The notes under the pieces are model-generated. The model did not search any database. It had not been told where the DNA came from and worked only from the letters and a program-made list of their open reading frames with translations. A stretch of 64,000 bases of DNA from positions 811,501 through 875,500 of the forward strand of contig NC_018016.1 in NCBI RefSeq assembly GCF_000265465.1. Reading direction: 5' to 3'. Both the position numbers and the translations under genes were made by a program. This DNA comes from Ornithobacterium rhinotracheale DSM 15997. Its GTDB lineage: Bacteria > Bacteroidota > Bacteroidia > Flavobacteriales > Weeksellaceae. Of the stretch, positions 26,321 to 35,906 are shown in pieces (the first letter of the stretch is position 1; each line of letters begins with the position of its first letter).

Positions 26321-27145
26321 ATGAAAAATTTATATTATTTCCTATTTATTTTATTTGGATTTTTAAGTGTTTTTGCCCAGAAAAGAGACACTCGCACTTT
26401 TCAGCAAATTGGCGATTCTATCGTGCGCGAGGCGGATTTGCTCTATCGTTATGACCGAGCTTTCTTTAGAACCAACGATAGCATTAATTATCTAAGATCT
26501 TTGCGAAAAAACGCTGGCGAAATTCTATGCTACCAGCGTAACGACTCCATTATTGCCTTGATTACAGATGCCAAGATTCCTAACAAAGTTTTGGCGAGTT
26601 TTGATTTTGCTTATGCCGAAGATGCTCCCAACATCAATCTGCACGAAAGATACATGAACGCCGAGGAAAGTAACTTTCTGGACATGAAACATAAAATAAT
26701 GGCTCAAGTGCAAAATAACTACGACATTGCCCAAATGGAAAAAGGGCAATATTACAACCCGGTTTTTATTCCGTTTAAAGAAAAAATCAAAGGCGTACCG
26801 ATGCAATTGTATAAATTGTATTTGCTTACCGAAAATCAAGAGAGAAACCACATTCCGTTTGGGCAAGATTATTTGTTTTATGCCAATCCTGAGGGCAAAG
26901 TGATTTACAACCTTCAGTTTAACACCTTCAATCCCGTGCCCGTAACGCAGGAAATCGTGGACAAATCGTTGGTGGCACTCGCCTACCCAGAACGGGAACC
27001 TTATTTGCTGCCCACAGATGTGATGTTGTTTAAAAAATATGGAAGGTTTTTTAAATTAAATACTTTAAAGGTAAAATCCACCGCCTACGATGTTTGGTTT
27101 GTGTACACAGACGACCGTAGCACGGTAGATGTAGTGATGGAATAA
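26321..27145 (+). CDS. Secreted protein of unknown function
   Basis: A 274-aa protein with a signal peptide ending near FAQ (residue 19) from the ATG at 26321. Rich in Tyr, Asp and Arg, with no membrane segment, no Cys cluster and no catalytic motif that I recognise. It is transcribed away from the aldolase gene and lies about 100 bp before the LytS-type kinase gene. Probably periplasmic. Confidence 0.65.
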   Translation: MKNLYYFLFILFGFLSVFAQKRDTRTFQQIGDSIVREADLLYRYDRAFFRTNDSINYLRSLRKNAGEILCYQRNDSIIALITDAKIPNKVLASFDFAYAEDAPNINLHERYMNAEESNFLDMKHKIMAQVQNNYDIAQMEKGQYYNPVFIPFKEKIKGVPMQLYKLYLLTENQERNHIPFGQDYLFYANPEGKVIYNLQFNTFNPVPVTQEIVDKSLVALAYPEREPYLLPTDVMLFKKYGRFFKLNTLKVKSTAYDVWFVYTDDRSTVDVVME

Positions 27146-27243
27146 AACGACTGGTCTTAAAAAAACAACAGCTCGGAAAATAATTTTTCGTGAATGCGCC
27201 CCACATTCTCATATTTGTTTCATAATTTTAAAACATAATTCAT

Positions 27244-28233
27244 ATGAGAACATTTGTAAAACATTTTGCGATTGCCACTATCTTATTAATTGGCTTTGTA
27301 CTTTTTTCCATTATTTCTCAGGGAGTTTCTCTAACACATATCACTGTAGGCTATCTTGTACAGATAATTTTATATTCAGCAGTTTACTGCTATTCGCTTT
27401 ATTTCTTAAATACTTATCTTCATCATCGAGCAAGATTGTTGTTGAAAAAAACAGAGATAAAGAGTTCTTTATTCTGGTTCTATTATTTAATATTTATTAT
27501 TGCTGTAAACTCCTTTGCTGTTTACCTAATTGCTCAAATATTAAGCGGAAGCACCCATGATTATTCTAGAATTTTAGCCATATCACTCATTATAGGCTTT
27601 TTATTCTATTCCTATTACTACATCTTTAATTTTTTTCAAAAAAAGAATAAAGAGCAGGAGCTTTCCATTGCTAAAATTAGCCGTTCAGAAAGTGCGGCAA
27701 AAAGCCAAATCGGTGCTCATTTTCTTTTTAATTCTCTGAACATTTTAAACGGACTCATCGACGAAAACCCTAAAAAAGCGCAAAATTTCATAACAGATAT
27801 GGCGGAAGTTTACCGCTATATTCTAGACGAGTCTGAAAAAAACTGGACTCAATTGAAAGATGAAATTAAGTTTGCCGAAAAGTATTTAAATTTAATCCAA
27901 ATCCGATTTGAGGATTCCTTGGAGATTTACATCGAACCAGAAATTGCAGACTCTGAGCTGTACTTGGCTCCACTCACGCTGCAATTGTTGTTAGAAAACA
28001 TTATAAAACACAATGCATTAAGCCGTGAAAAGAAATTGAAAATAGAAATTTATCAAGAAAATGATTTTTTAGTAGTGAAAAATAATTTAAACCCAAAATC
28101 TATTTTGCAAAAACGAAAAGGAAAGGGCTTACAAAACATCATAAATCAATACACAAGCGTAGACAAAAAAGTAATCGTGCAAGAAAGTGCAACGCATTTC
28201 ACAGTAAAAATTCCTTTATTAAAAACAATCTGA
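27244..28233 (+). CDS. LytS/YehU-type sensor histidine kinase
   Basis: Membrane sensor kinase of 329 aa: four hydrophobic helices in residues 1-130, a short coiled segment, then the His_kinase domain with phospho-acceptor His159 in GAHFLFNSLN and an ATPase half with LQLLLENIIKHN and KGKGLQNI. No extracytoplasmic sensor domain is present. The gene is 2 bp from the LytTR regulator gene and forms a two-component pair with it. Signal and targets are unknown. Confidence 0.9.
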   Translation: MRTFVKHFAIATILLIGFVLFSIISQGVSLTHITVGYLVQIILYSAVYCYSLYFLNTYLHHRARLLLKKTEIKSSLFWFYYLIFIIAVNSFAVYLIAQILSGSTHDYSRILAISLIIGFLFYSYYYIFNFFQKKNKEQELSIAKISRSESAAKSQIGAHFLFNSLNILNGLIDENPKKAQNFITDMAEVYRYILDESEKNWTQLKDEIKFAEKYLNLIQIRFEDSLEIYIEPEIADSELYLAPLTLQLLLENIIKHNALSREKKLKIEIYQENDFLVVKNNLNPKSILQKRKGKGLQNIINQYTSVDKKVIVQESATHFTVKIPLLKTI

Positions 28234-28235
28234 GC

Positions 28236-28973
28236 ATGAATGCCATAATTATAGAAGACGAAGCGGTGGCGGCACGCCATTTAAAGAGTTTAGCCGAAAA
28301 ACAAGGAGCGCACATTTTGTGCTCCTTGCAATCGGTGAAGGAATCCATTGAGTGGCTGAAAACACACTCATCGCCAGAACTTATATTTCTAGATGTTCAG
28401 CTGGGAGATGGGCTTAGTTTTGAAATCTTTGAGCACATTCAGCCACAAAGTGTCATTATCTTCACAACGGCTTATAGCGAATACGCTCTTAGGGCGTTTA
28501 AACTAAATAGCATTGATTATTTGCTAAAGCCCATTAACGAAACAGAGCTAGCCAACGCGCTTGCCAAATATCGCCAGCAGAAACAAAAAGAGTTTTTTGA
28601 TTTCAACACTATTCAGGCGTTTTTTAATCAGTATAGTAACAATTACAAAGAACGCTTTCTTGTACAAATTGGTCAAGAACTTAAAAGTTTTTTGACGGAA
28701 GAAATTTCTATGTTTTACAGCGAAGAAAAAACGACTTTTCTGGTCTACAAAAACAGAGAATACCCGATTGATTTTTCGCTTTCTGAATTGGAAAAATCAC
28801 TCAACCCACAATTATTTTTCAGAGTCAGCAGACAAGCCATTGTGCACCGCGCATTTATCGAAAACATATACAGCTACTCTGGCAATAGATTAAGGCTTAA
28901 AATAAAACACGCCCAAGGCGATTGGATCGTGAGCCGAGAGCGTGTTTTGGATTTTAAAAATTGGCTTGCTTAA
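28236..28973 (+). CDS. LytTR-family response regulator
   Basis: A 245-aa regulator: receiver domain (residues 1-115) with acidic pocket IIEDE, phospho-acceptor Asp53 in IFLDVQLGDG and Lys in LLKPI, followed by a LytTR DNA-binding domain (about 145-240) with FFRVSRQAIVH and the usual SGNRLRLKI strand. It pairs with the upstream kinase. The stop overlaps the convergent secreted-protein gene by 4 bases. Confidence 0.92.
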   Translation: MNAIIIEDEAVAARHLKSLAEKQGAHILCSLQSVKESIEWLKTHSSPELIFLDVQLGDGLSFEIFEHIQPQSVIIFTTAYSEYALRAFKLNSIDYLLKPINETELANALAKYRQQKQKEFFDFNTIQAFFNQYSNNYKERFLVQIGQELKSFLTEEISMFYSEEKTTFLVYKNREYPIDFSLSELEKSLNPQLFFRVSRQAIVHRAFIENIYSYSGNRLRLKIKHAQGDWIVSRERVLDFKNWLA

Positions 28974-29797
28974 AAAACCGATTTCAGCCTATTTTTAAGT
29001 TCAAAAACTTTATTTTCAAAATTGCCATTCACAGGGATTTCGATGGTGATTTTGTCATCAGCCACATACCCAAGCGTATTCACTCCGTTTTGCAATTGTA
29101 CGCGATAAACACCTTCCTTGGCAGACGGGCGGAACACGGCAAAAGCATCGGTTTTCCCTTTTTGGATTAAAACAAACGATTTCCCGCCAATTCCGATTTT
29201 ATTTAATTCAGCTTTCCCGTCGGTGAAGACTGGAGTTTGGCTAGGATTCACTCGAATTTGCTTTACACTGCTCTCGCCTTTGGCTTTTTTATCCTCTGGC
29301 AACAGATCGTTGTAGGGGCTTTTTTCCACTTTTTTGGTTATAATTACAGCCTCCTCTGCCACATTGCTATAATTTTGATTAGGATTCGGTGCAGGCGTAG
29401 GCACACCAGCCAAGGCTTTGTCCATGGCATCTCTCAGCCCTTCCGAAAAATCTTTGATACTGGAAGACGCTTTATACTCTGCCACCACATTTTTATTACA
29501 ATCGGTGAAGATTACCTTTATCTTATTGGTAAAAAGATTCCCTACATTTTCTGCATCAGCCATCAAGACTTTGCAAGGATTTTGTCTGAGCTCTATCGGC
29601 CACTCAAGCGGATCTGTCCATAGCGTTTTGTAGCCTAACTTTTTAAGTTTCCAGTTTAAAAATGTGTTTAATTGATATTGATTTTGATTAAAATCACTAA
29701 ATTTTTTTGGCACATATACATACTCATAATCAGCGATGCTTTGTGCCCGTCCCATCCACATAAACAGTGCAAAAACTAGAATAGAAAACTTTTTCAT
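28970..29797 (-). CDS. Secreted protein of unknown function
   Basis: A 275-aa protein with a signal peptide (residues 1-18, ending GRAQ). The N-terminal half (20-130) looks like a compact alpha/beta domain with DCNKNVVAEYKAS, followed by a Pro/Asn-rich linker and a C-terminal beta domain ending FELKNRLKSVF. Similar uncharacterised proteins occur in flavobacteria, but I cannot name a family. Convergent with the response-regulator gene. Confidence 0.65.
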   Translation of the reverse strand: MKKFSILVFALFMWMGRAQSIADYEYVYVPKKFSDFNQNQYQLNTFLNWKLKKLGYKTLWTDPLEWPIELRQNPCKVLMADAENVGNLFTNKIKVIFTDCNKNVVAEYKASSSIKDFSEGLRDAMDKALAGVPTPAPNPNQNYSNVAEEAVIITKKVEKSPYNDLLPEDKKAKGESSVKQIRVNPSQTPVFTDGKAELNKIGIGGKSFVLIQKGKTDAFAVFRPSAKEGVYRVQLQNGVNTLGYVADDKITIEIPVNGNFENKVFELKNRLKSVF

Positions 29798-29854
29798 TTT
29801 GAATTATTTTGTTTCAAAGATACAGAAAAAGAAATTAATTTTTAAATTCGTGGC

Positions 29855-30916
29855 ATGTTAAACAGCATAGGACATATTTTTAAGCTCACCACCTTTGGCG
29901 AAAGTCATGGTGCGGGCATTGGAGGAGTAATCGATGGGTGCCCCGCCAATGTGCCCCTAGATTTAGGAAAGATTCAAGAAGAGCTCAATCGTAGAAAACC
30001 AGGACAATCTAAAATAGTAACTCAACGCAAAGAACCCGACGAAGTGGAGTTTCTAAGTGGTATTTTTGAAGGCAAAACCACGGGAACCCCCATCGGTTTT
30101 TTAATTAGAAACACGAATCAAAAGACTAAAGATTATGGGCACAATCAAGATGTGTATCGCCCATCGCACGCCGATTTTACTTATGATAAAAAATACGGCA
30201 TTCGCGACCACCGCGGGGGCGGACGCTCATCGGCTCGCGAAACTGCCAATTGGGTGGTAGCGGGAGCTGTTGCCAAACAACTTTTGCCCGAGATGCAGAT
30301 CCAAGCCTATGTATCATCGGTGGGCGAAATTGCTTTAAACAAAGATTATCAATCGCTGAACTTAGCTCAAACGGAAAGCAATATCGTGCGTTGCCCAGAC
30401 GCTGAAATTGCCGAACAAATGATTGAAAAAATTCAAGAAGTGCGCAAAGCAGGCGACACGATTGGCGGCACCGTTTCGTGCGTGATAAAGAATGTACCGA
30501 TAGGATTAGGCGAACCTGTTTTCGATAAATTGCACGCACGACTAGGGCATGCCATGCTAAGCATTAATGCCGTGAAAGGCTTTGAATATGGGAGCGGTTT
30601 TGGCGCAAGCAAAATGCTTGGCTCGGAACACAACGATCTTTTTACGCCAGATGGGAAAACAAAAACTAATTTTTCTGGTGGCATTCAAGGCGGAATTTCC
30701 AACGGAATGGATATTTACTTTAATGTAGCGTTTAAGCCCGTAGCAACTTTAATCCAAACACAACCAACTATAAATTCCAAAGGCGAAGAAGTGCTAATGA
30801 TGGGCAAAGGACGCCACGATCCTTGCGTAGTGCCACGTGCCGTGCCAATTGTAGAAGCACTTGCTGCGATAGTGATGCTCGATTCTGTCTTATTAAACAA
30901 AACCAGAACTTTATAA
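29855..30916 (+). CDS. aroC: Chorismate synthase
   Basis: Last enzyme of the shikimate pathway, converting 5-enolpyruvylshikimate-3-phosphate to chorismate with reduced FMN. 353 aa with the family signatures [17 protein letters not shown] near the N-terminus, the [17 protein letters not shown] flavin/substrate motif around residue 110-127, and the C-terminal [16 protein letters not shown]. Single-gene unit divergent from the secreted protein gene. Confidence 0.97.
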   Translation: MLNSIGHIFKLTTFGESHGAGIGGVIDGCPANVPLDLGKIQEELNRRKPGQSKIVTQRKEPDEVEFLSGIFEGKTTGTPIGFLIRNTNQKTKDYGHNQDVYRPSHADFTYDKKYGIRDHRGGGRSSARETANWVVAGAVAKQLLPEMQIQAYVSSVGEIALNKDYQSLNLAQTESNIVRCPDAEIAEQMIEKIQEVRKAGDTIGGTVSCVIKNVPIGLGEPVFDKLHARLGHAMLSINAVKGFEYGSGFGASKMLGSEHNDLFTPDGKTKTNFSGGIQGGISNGMDIYFNVAFKPVATLIQTQPTINSKGEEVLMMGKGRHDPCVVPRAVPIVEALAAIVMLDSVLLNKTRTL

Positions 30917-30937
30917 AAATTCATTTTTAAATTTGAA

Positions 30938-30945
30938 TATCTTTG
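30938..30945 (+). promoter_or_regulatory. -7 box of the porin gene, possibly leaderless start
   Basis: TATCTTTG ends only 4 bases before the ATG at 30950, so transcription would begin at or next to the start codon. A clear -33 box is not seen. Confidence 0.4.
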
Positions 30946-30949
30946 CGAC

Positions 30950-32965
30950 ATGAGTTATAAACACTTTTTTGCATTCCTACTCATTTTAGGGTTGGGAAGT
31001 TTTGGTGCACCCGCATGGGGACAAATTTTGGAAGACCCTGTGAGTGCAGGTGCCGAGGGAGAGCAATGGCGACGCCCCAGTGCAATGGATAATGGATTTT
31101 CCGTGCCCGATTCCATGGGAATGGAGCAAAAAGACCGTCCGTCGGATTCCTTAAAAGTTTTTATTCCAACGATTAAAGATTATGTCTTTTGGCAAATCAA
31201 TGCCCCCAAACAAGTGATGGACACAGCTCTGAGCATTCAAAGTTATTACAAACAAAACATCTATAATCGGGATTTATTTGGCTACCAAGTAGGTTCCAAT
31301 TTAGGTTTAGCCCTTAATCCGCTGGTGTATGATATAGACCAGCCCAACCAAGGCATTCTGCCCGCGGGAAAAAGACACCTCTACATAAGACCAGAAGATG
31401 TAGAATACTTTAATGTAAAAACACCTACCACACATTTTTCTTTTGAAAATGGATTAAAAGAAGGGCAGTTTCTGCAAACGCTTTTCACGCATAGCATCAA
31501 TGCTAATTTAAACTATGCTTTGCAGTTCAATAGTTTAAACTCTAAGGGTGTTTTCCAAAGACAAAGTACAGATGATAAAAACTTCCGAGTTTCGGTAAAC
31601 TACAATACGCCCAATCATCGCTACCAACTCTATACCAATGTGATGACACAAAAAATCCAAAGCGAAGAAAATGGTGGAATCACGCCAGAGAGTCTTGTGG
31701 CATTTAAGGACAATGATGATTTGTTCAGAAGCAGGGAGCGAATGTCTCCTAATTTATTTTACAGCACTTCCCGCTTTAGATCAAAAAGTTTTTACCTTAA
31801 CCAAACCTACGGCTTGTTTAAACACCGAAACGCACAAGACAGCACACAATATATTTTCCCCATAAAGCTGAAACATGTTTTAAAACTTGAATCGCAAGAA
31901 TACGCCTTTAAAGAAGAGCAGCCAGAGGAATATTATAAAGATTTTGCACTCGTAAATGCAAACGAAAAGGATTTCCTAGACAAAAAGAAATTTGATATAT
32001 TAAAAAACTACCTTGGAGCTCAATACCAATGGAGCGAGCGACTGTGGATAGATGCAGGTGCAGTGTTTAAAAACCAAAGCTTAAAATTTGATCACCCCAA
32101 TGGGCTTACAGATGAAAAATATACCAATAATCAATTTGGGATTGAAGGTTTATTGAAATTTGAACTTTCCGAGCGATTAAAATTAAACGGAAATGCCGAA
32201 TTTTTGCAAGGCACCTCGTGGGGAACGGTCTATAATCTTGATGCAAATTTAAAATTCGAGCCACTTAAAAATTATGCCGTGGTGGCGGGGGCAAGAATTG
32301 GCTCAAGAAATCCTTCATTTAATCTTTTAGCCAATCAAAGTTTTTACAAAAAATTGAATTTCGACCATTTTGGTTTTAGTAATGAAAACTACCAAAGCAT
32401 TTACGGTAAATTGATCTTTGCCCCACTTGATTTAGAAGTTTCGGCACAGGTTTCAAATATTTTAAATTTCACCTATTTAGACCAAGATTTAAATGTAGCA
32501 CAAAGCGGAAATGCCTTAAACTACTTTTCTGTAAACGCCAAAAAACACCAAAAATTCGGAAAATTCCATATAGACGCCCAAGCGCAATACCAAATGCTGA
32601 CTGCCAATGAGGACAAATTGCCTTTGCCTAAGATTTTGGCAAGAGCAGCGTTCTATTACCAAAACGATATTTTCCAGAAAAATGCGCAAGTTATGGTAGG
32701 GACATCGGCATATTATTACAGCAAATTTAAATCGCGTGCGTTTTTCCCTATCTTGAACGAATGGCAATTGCAAAACCGTGAGGACATCGGAAACTATCCT
32801 TATGTAGATGTTTTTGCTAATTTAAAAGTGCGCCAAATGCGTATCTACCTCCGTGGCGAAAACATCAGCTCGTTTGTGCTCCCTGGCAAGTATTTGTACA
32901 CCCCGAAACAACCCGCCAAGGATTTCAAAATCCAAATCGGGATTAATTGGTTTTTATTCTCATAA
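30950..32965 (+). CDS. Putative outer-membrane porin (Porin_10-like)
   Basis: A 671-aa outer-membrane beta-barrel protein with a signal peptide (residues 1-25, ending AWGQ). After a Pro/Asp-rich segment, residues about 110-671 show alternating aromatic and polar strands, ending in a short strand with a final Phe-Ser (INWFLFS), typical of barrels. The pattern matches the flavobacterial putative-porin family. Substrate unknown. It sits between aroC and gltX without functional linkage. Confidence 0.75.
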   Translation: MSYKHFFAFLLILGLGSFGAPAWGQILEDPVSAGAEGEQWRRPSAMDNGFSVPDSMGMEQKDRPSDSLKVFIPTIKDYVFWQINAPKQVMDTALSIQSYYKQNIYNRDLFGYQVGSNLGLALNPLVYDIDQPNQGILPAGKRHLYIRPEDVEYFNVKTPTTHFSFENGLKEGQFLQTLFTHSINANLNYALQFNSLNSKGVFQRQSTDDKNFRVSVNYNTPNHRYQLYTNVMTQKIQSEENGGITPESLVAFKDNDDLFRSRERMSPNLFYSTSRFRSKSFYLNQTYGLFKHRNAQDSTQYIFPIKLKHVLKLESQEYAFKEEQPEEYYKDFALVNANEKDFLDKKKFDILKNYLGAQYQWSERLWIDAGAVFKNQSLKFDHPNGLTDEKYTNNQFGIEGLLKFELSERLKLNGNAEFLQGTSWGTVYNLDANLKFEPLKNYAVVAGARIGSRNPSFNLLANQSFYKKLNFDHFGFSNENYQSIYGKLIFAPLDLEVSAQVSNILNFTYLDQDLNVAQSGNALNYFSVNAKKHQKFGKFHIDAQAQYQMLTANEDKLPLPKILARAAFYYQNDIFQKNAQVMVGTSAYYYSKFKSRAFFPILNEWQLQNREDIGNYPYVDVFANLKVRQMRIYLRGENISSFVLPGKYLYTPKQPAKDFKIQIGINWFLFS

Positions 32966-32997
32966 AAAGCCTATTTTAATATTCAACAAAAAAGAAA

Positions 32998-33005
32998 TAA
33001 CTTTG
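32998..33005 (+). promoter_or_regulatory. -7 box of gltX
   Basis: TAACTTTG, 20 bases upstream of the gltX ATG, matches the Bacteroidota -7 consensus TAnnTTTG. Confidence 0.4.
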
Positions 33006-33025
33006 CACCAAAGCAAAAATAAATT

Positions 33026-34528
33026 ATGGTAAGAGTAAGATTTGCCCCAAGCCCGACTGGGCCACTCCACATGGGAGGCGTGAGAACGGCTTTATTCAAC
33101 TATTTATTTGCCAAAAAACACAACGGCGAATTTATTTTAAGAATTGAAGATACAGACCAAAAAAGATTTGTTCCCGAAGCAGAGGAATACATTATAGAAT
33201 CGCTGAAATGGACAGGGATTTTGCCTGATGAAGGGCAAGGTTTTGGTGGAAACTATGGGCCTTATCGCCAATCTGAAAGAGCAGATATTTACCAAAAATA
33301 TATTCAAATCTTGCTAGATAATGGCAAGGCTTATTATGCTTTTGACACGGCAGAAGAACTTGAAAAGTTAAGAAAAGATGCCGAGCAACGCGGCGAGGCT
33401 TTTAGCTATAATCAAAAGACAAGAATGCAGCTAAACAACTCGCTCACGCTTAGCGCAGAGGAAGTGCAAAAGAACTTGGACGAAGGCAAGGAATATGTAA
33501 TTCGTTTTAAAATTCCTGCCAGTCAAGAAATGCACTTTAGCGACATAATTCGTGGAAATTTGCATGTGAATACCGAGACTTTAGACGACAAAGTTTTGTT
33601 TAAATCAGACGGATTGCCGACTTATCACTTTGCTAACATTGTAGACGATCATTTGATGCTCATCACGCATGTGATCCGTGGCGAAGAGTGGTTGCCATCT
33701 ATGCCGTTACACATTCTTTTGTACCAAGCCTTTGATTGGGAAGCTCCAAAATTCGCACACTTGCCTTTGATTTTAAATCCTGAGGGGAAAGGAAAATTGA
33801 GCAAACGAGATGGCGATAAATTTGGATTTCCTGTATTTCCGCTCGAATGGAAAACCGAAAAAGGAATTTCGATGGGCTATCGCGAAAACGGCTACTTGCC
33901 ACAGGCTTTCGTAAACATGCTCGCACTACTGGGCTGGAACCCTGGCACCGAAGAAGAAATCTTCTCGCTAGAGGAATTATGCGAAAAATTTGATTTAAAT
34001 AAAGTAAGCAAAAGTGGAGCTCGCTTTAATCCTGAAAAAGCCGTTTGGTTCAATCACCAATATTTGCAAAAAGAAAGCACCGAAAACTTGGTGAAAGCAT
34101 TTCAGTCGATTTTGGCAGAGCACAATGTGGCTGCCAACGATGCGTTTGACACCAAAGTGGTGGAGCTACTAAAAGAACGCGCCAATTTTGTAAAGGATTT
34201 ATGGGCGGCAGGAAGCTTCCTATACCAAGCTCCAGAAAGCTACGACGAAAAAGCACTTAAAAAAGTGTGGAAAGACGACACGGCAGAGATTTTAAACCAA
34301 TTTTTAGCCCAAAACGAAAAAATTGAAAACTACAATGCAGAGGAAATTCACCATGCGGTGCAAGATTTCGTAAATACGCACGAAATCGGATTTGGCAAAA
34401 TCATGATGCCACTCCGTCTTTCGCTTGTAGGGCAATTGCAAGGTCCAGATATTCCTGTGATTATGGAACTGCTGGGCAAAGACGAAGTACAAAAAAGAGT
34501 ACAGAACTTTTTGCAAGCGCAAGGGTAA
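33026..34528 (+). CDS. gltX: Glutamate--tRNA ligase
   Basis: Charges tRNA(Glu) with glutamate. 500 aa; class I signature RFAPSPTGPLHMGG at residues 5-18 and KLSKRDGDK (KMSKS equivalent) in the middle, with a GluRS-type all-helical anticodon domain at the C-terminus. Followed by a strong terminator. Confidence 0.97.
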   Translation: MVRVRFAPSPTGPLHMGGVRTALFNYLFAKKHNGEFILRIEDTDQKRFVPEAEEYIIESLKWTGILPDEGQGFGGNYGPYRQSERADIYQKYIQILLDNGKAYYAFDTAEELEKLRKDAEQRGEAFSYNQKTRMQLNNSLTLSAEEVQKNLDEGKEYVIRFKIPASQEMHFSDIIRGNLHVNTETLDDKVLFKSDGLPTYHFANIVDDHLMLITHVIRGEEWLPSMPLHILLYQAFDWEAPKFAHLPLILNPEGKGKLSKRDGDKFGFPVFPLEWKTEKGISMGYRENGYLPQAFVNMLALLGWNPGTEEEIFSLEELCEKFDLNKVSKSGARFNPEKAVWFNHQYLQKESTENLVKAFQSILAEHNVAANDAFDTKVVELLKERANFVKDLWAAGSFLYQAPESYDEKALKKVWKDDTAEILNQFLAQNEKIENYNAEEIHHAVQDFVNTHEIGFGKIMMPLRLSLVGQLQGPDIPVIMELLGKDEVQKRVQNFLQAQG

Positions 34529-34538
34529 ATAAAAGAAT

Positions 34539-34567
34539 AGGCTGTCTAATTAGACAGCCTTGTTTTA
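34539..34567 (+). terminator. Bidirectional terminator between gltX and the lipocalin-like gene
   Basis: Perfect 10-bp stem (AGGCTGTCTA / TAGACAGCCT) with a 2-base loop and T-rich tail. Confidence 0.88.
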
Positions 34568-34572
34568 TTAAA

Positions 34573-35031
34573 TTATTTTACTTTCTTAAATCTTGTAATT
34601 GTTGTTATATTATGATCATTAAAATTTTGATGACTAATTAGGGTAAGAAACTTATCATTCAATTCAAAAATTTTCATTTCCCCTTGGCTAGTAGATAATT
34701 TATCACCCTCTATACTGTAAGTCCCTGTTTCTGTTCCCACCTCAAAACATTCTTTAGTTTCATTTTGTCTTTTATCCCTAGAAATGGCGATATATTCCCC
34801 TTTTTTATTGAAAATAATTGTAGTTGTGCAATTTTCTTCAAAATTTTCATCGTAATCATAATTTGTGTTCCCCTCCTTAGTTGAAGAACTAAGATGAAGC
34901 ATAGCCCATTCTCCATAGATTTCATTTTTTTGCACATCTGAATTTCCTCCATCATCATCTTTACTACAAGAGATAAATAAAACAGCACTTAATGCCACTA
35001 AAACTAAACTCAAAAATTTAATCTTTTTCAT
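34573..35031 (-). CDS. Lipocalin-like lipoprotein
   Basis: A 152-aa lipoprotein: signal ending in LFISC (Cys22), then an acidic linker KDDDGG and a beta-rich domain with YGEWAMLHLSS, IIFNKKGEYIAI, GTYSIEGDKLS and ITRFKKV, the strand pattern of the small lipocalin-like proteins common in flavobacteria. Ligand unknown. It lies 161 bp downstream of the HU-like gene on the same strand. Confidence 0.75.
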   Translation of the reverse strand: MKKIKFLSLVLVALSAVLFISCSKDDDGGNSDVQKNEIYGEWAMLHLSSSTKEGNTNYDYDENFEENCTTTIIFNKKGEYIAISRDKRQNETKECFEVGTETGTYSIEGDKLSTSQGEMKIFELNDKFLTLISHQNFNDHNITTITRFKKVK

Positions 35032-35118
35032 ATCAAATAAATTTTAAAAATTGCCTACTCTATAAGGTTTTCGGCTTCCCCTTTTTTATTATTTTAATTC
35101 CCTAACTATCGCTTCCCG

Positions 35119-35184
35119 AAAAACACGTGTCTTTTTTAAAAAAACACACTACATTTTTCCAAAAAACACACGTGTTTTTTTTCG
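35119..35184. repeat. Short phased repeat with two ACACGTGT palindromes
   Basis: Three A-run / CACxC / T-run units with CAC at 35124, 35145 and 35167 (21-22 bp apart). Outer units contain the 8-bp palindrome ACACGTGT, and the flanks form a long imperfect inverted repeat (CCCGAAAAA... with ...TTTTTCGGG). It lies behind the HU-like gene and may act as its terminator. Confidence 0.55.
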
Positions 35185-35192
35185 GGCAGTGC

Positions 35193-35576
35193 TCAGAGCT
35201 TTTCGTAGGTTAGATTATTCAACATTTTTTTCAAATCCTTACCTGGCGTAAAAATCACTTTTGCCCCCTTGATACTCGCCGCCGTTACTTCTTCCTCTTT
35301 AGATTTCCCCTCGCTACTGATGCTTACTCGCATACTGCCTAGCTCGCCAAGGCGCACCGCATTACCTTCCTCCAGCGAGGTTTGCATTACATCTACTAGC
35401 GCATACAGCACAGCTCGTATGTCTGCCCCGCTCACAGTGCTGATTTTCTCAATTTCTTTAGTCAATCCTGCAAGCGTTTTCTCGCCCACCAAATTTGCTG
35501 AGGCATAATATTTCTTTTCCCCTCCACCGGCAACACCTGGTTGCCCTTTCTGAATTACTTTGTACTTAATTGGCAT
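35193..35576 (-). CDS. HU-like DNA-binding protein (HU-HIG type)
   Basis: A 127-aa basic nucleoid-type protein starting MPIKYKVIQKGQPG, the usual opening of the Bacteroidota HU-HIG family, followed by KKYYASANLVG, a helix KEIEKISTVSGADIRAVL, and RLGELGSMRVSISSEG with a FTPGKDLKKML end. It is a paralogue of the protein truncated at the left window edge. Its upstream region carries a 44-bp perfect palindrome, suggesting its own or another protein's control site. Confidence 0.85.
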   Translation of the reverse strand: MPIKYKVIQKGQPGVAGGGEKKYYASANLVGEKTLAGLTKEIEKISTVSGADIRAVLYALVDVMQTSLEEGNAVRLGELGSMRVSISSEGKSKEEEVTAASIKGAKVIFTPGKDLKKMLNNLTYEKL

Positions 35577-35613
35577 TTTTATTTATTTTTAATTGAAATT
35601 TTTAGATACAAAA

Positions 35614-35657
35614 TAATCCCCTAAGCAAAATTTCATGAAATTTTGCTTAGGGGATTA
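35614..35657. repeat. Perfect 44-bp palindrome upstream of the HU-like gene
   Basis: Arms of 22 bp with no loop, meeting at TCATGA; outer ends TAATCCCC and GGGGATTA. It lies 38 bp before the HU-like start codon in a divergent intergenic region, so it is not an ordinary terminator. Confidence 0.9.
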
Positions 35658-35670
35658 CGCTATTACTCTC

Positions 35671-35691
35671 TCGCAAAAATTACTTTTGCGA
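35671..35691. repeat. Second short inverted repeat near the palindrome
   Basis: Arms TCGCAAAA and TTTTGCGA separated by 5 bases, 13 bp from the 44-bp palindrome. Confidence 0.7.
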
Positions 35692-35713
35692 TGCTTATAT
35701 TTTTAAGGTTTAA

Positions 35714-35752
<39 letters not shown>

Positions 35753-35833
35753 AATCATTTTCCTGAATATGACAAGTTTCCGAATGTTAATTTTCGCCAA
35801 ATGTATAAAAAACTTCTTTCAAGTCCAAATTAG

Positions 35834-35864
35834 TTTTTATAATTAAATACATTTTGTACCTTTG
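35834..35864 (+). promoter_or_regulatory. Putative pepD promoter
   Basis: -7 box TACCTTTG (35857-35864) with a T-rich -33 element (TTTT, 35834-35837) at 19-bp spacing, 42 bases before the pepD ATG. Confidence 0.5.
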
Positions 35865-35906
35865 AGACAAAGTATATTCATTTAAAATCAAGAAAATTTA
35901 ATAGCT

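Noticed and set aside
35193-35576. Prophage or integrated element marked by the HU-like genes
   Set aside because: No integrase, transposase, phage structural gene or flanking direct repeat is seen; neighbours are ordinary chromosomal genes.
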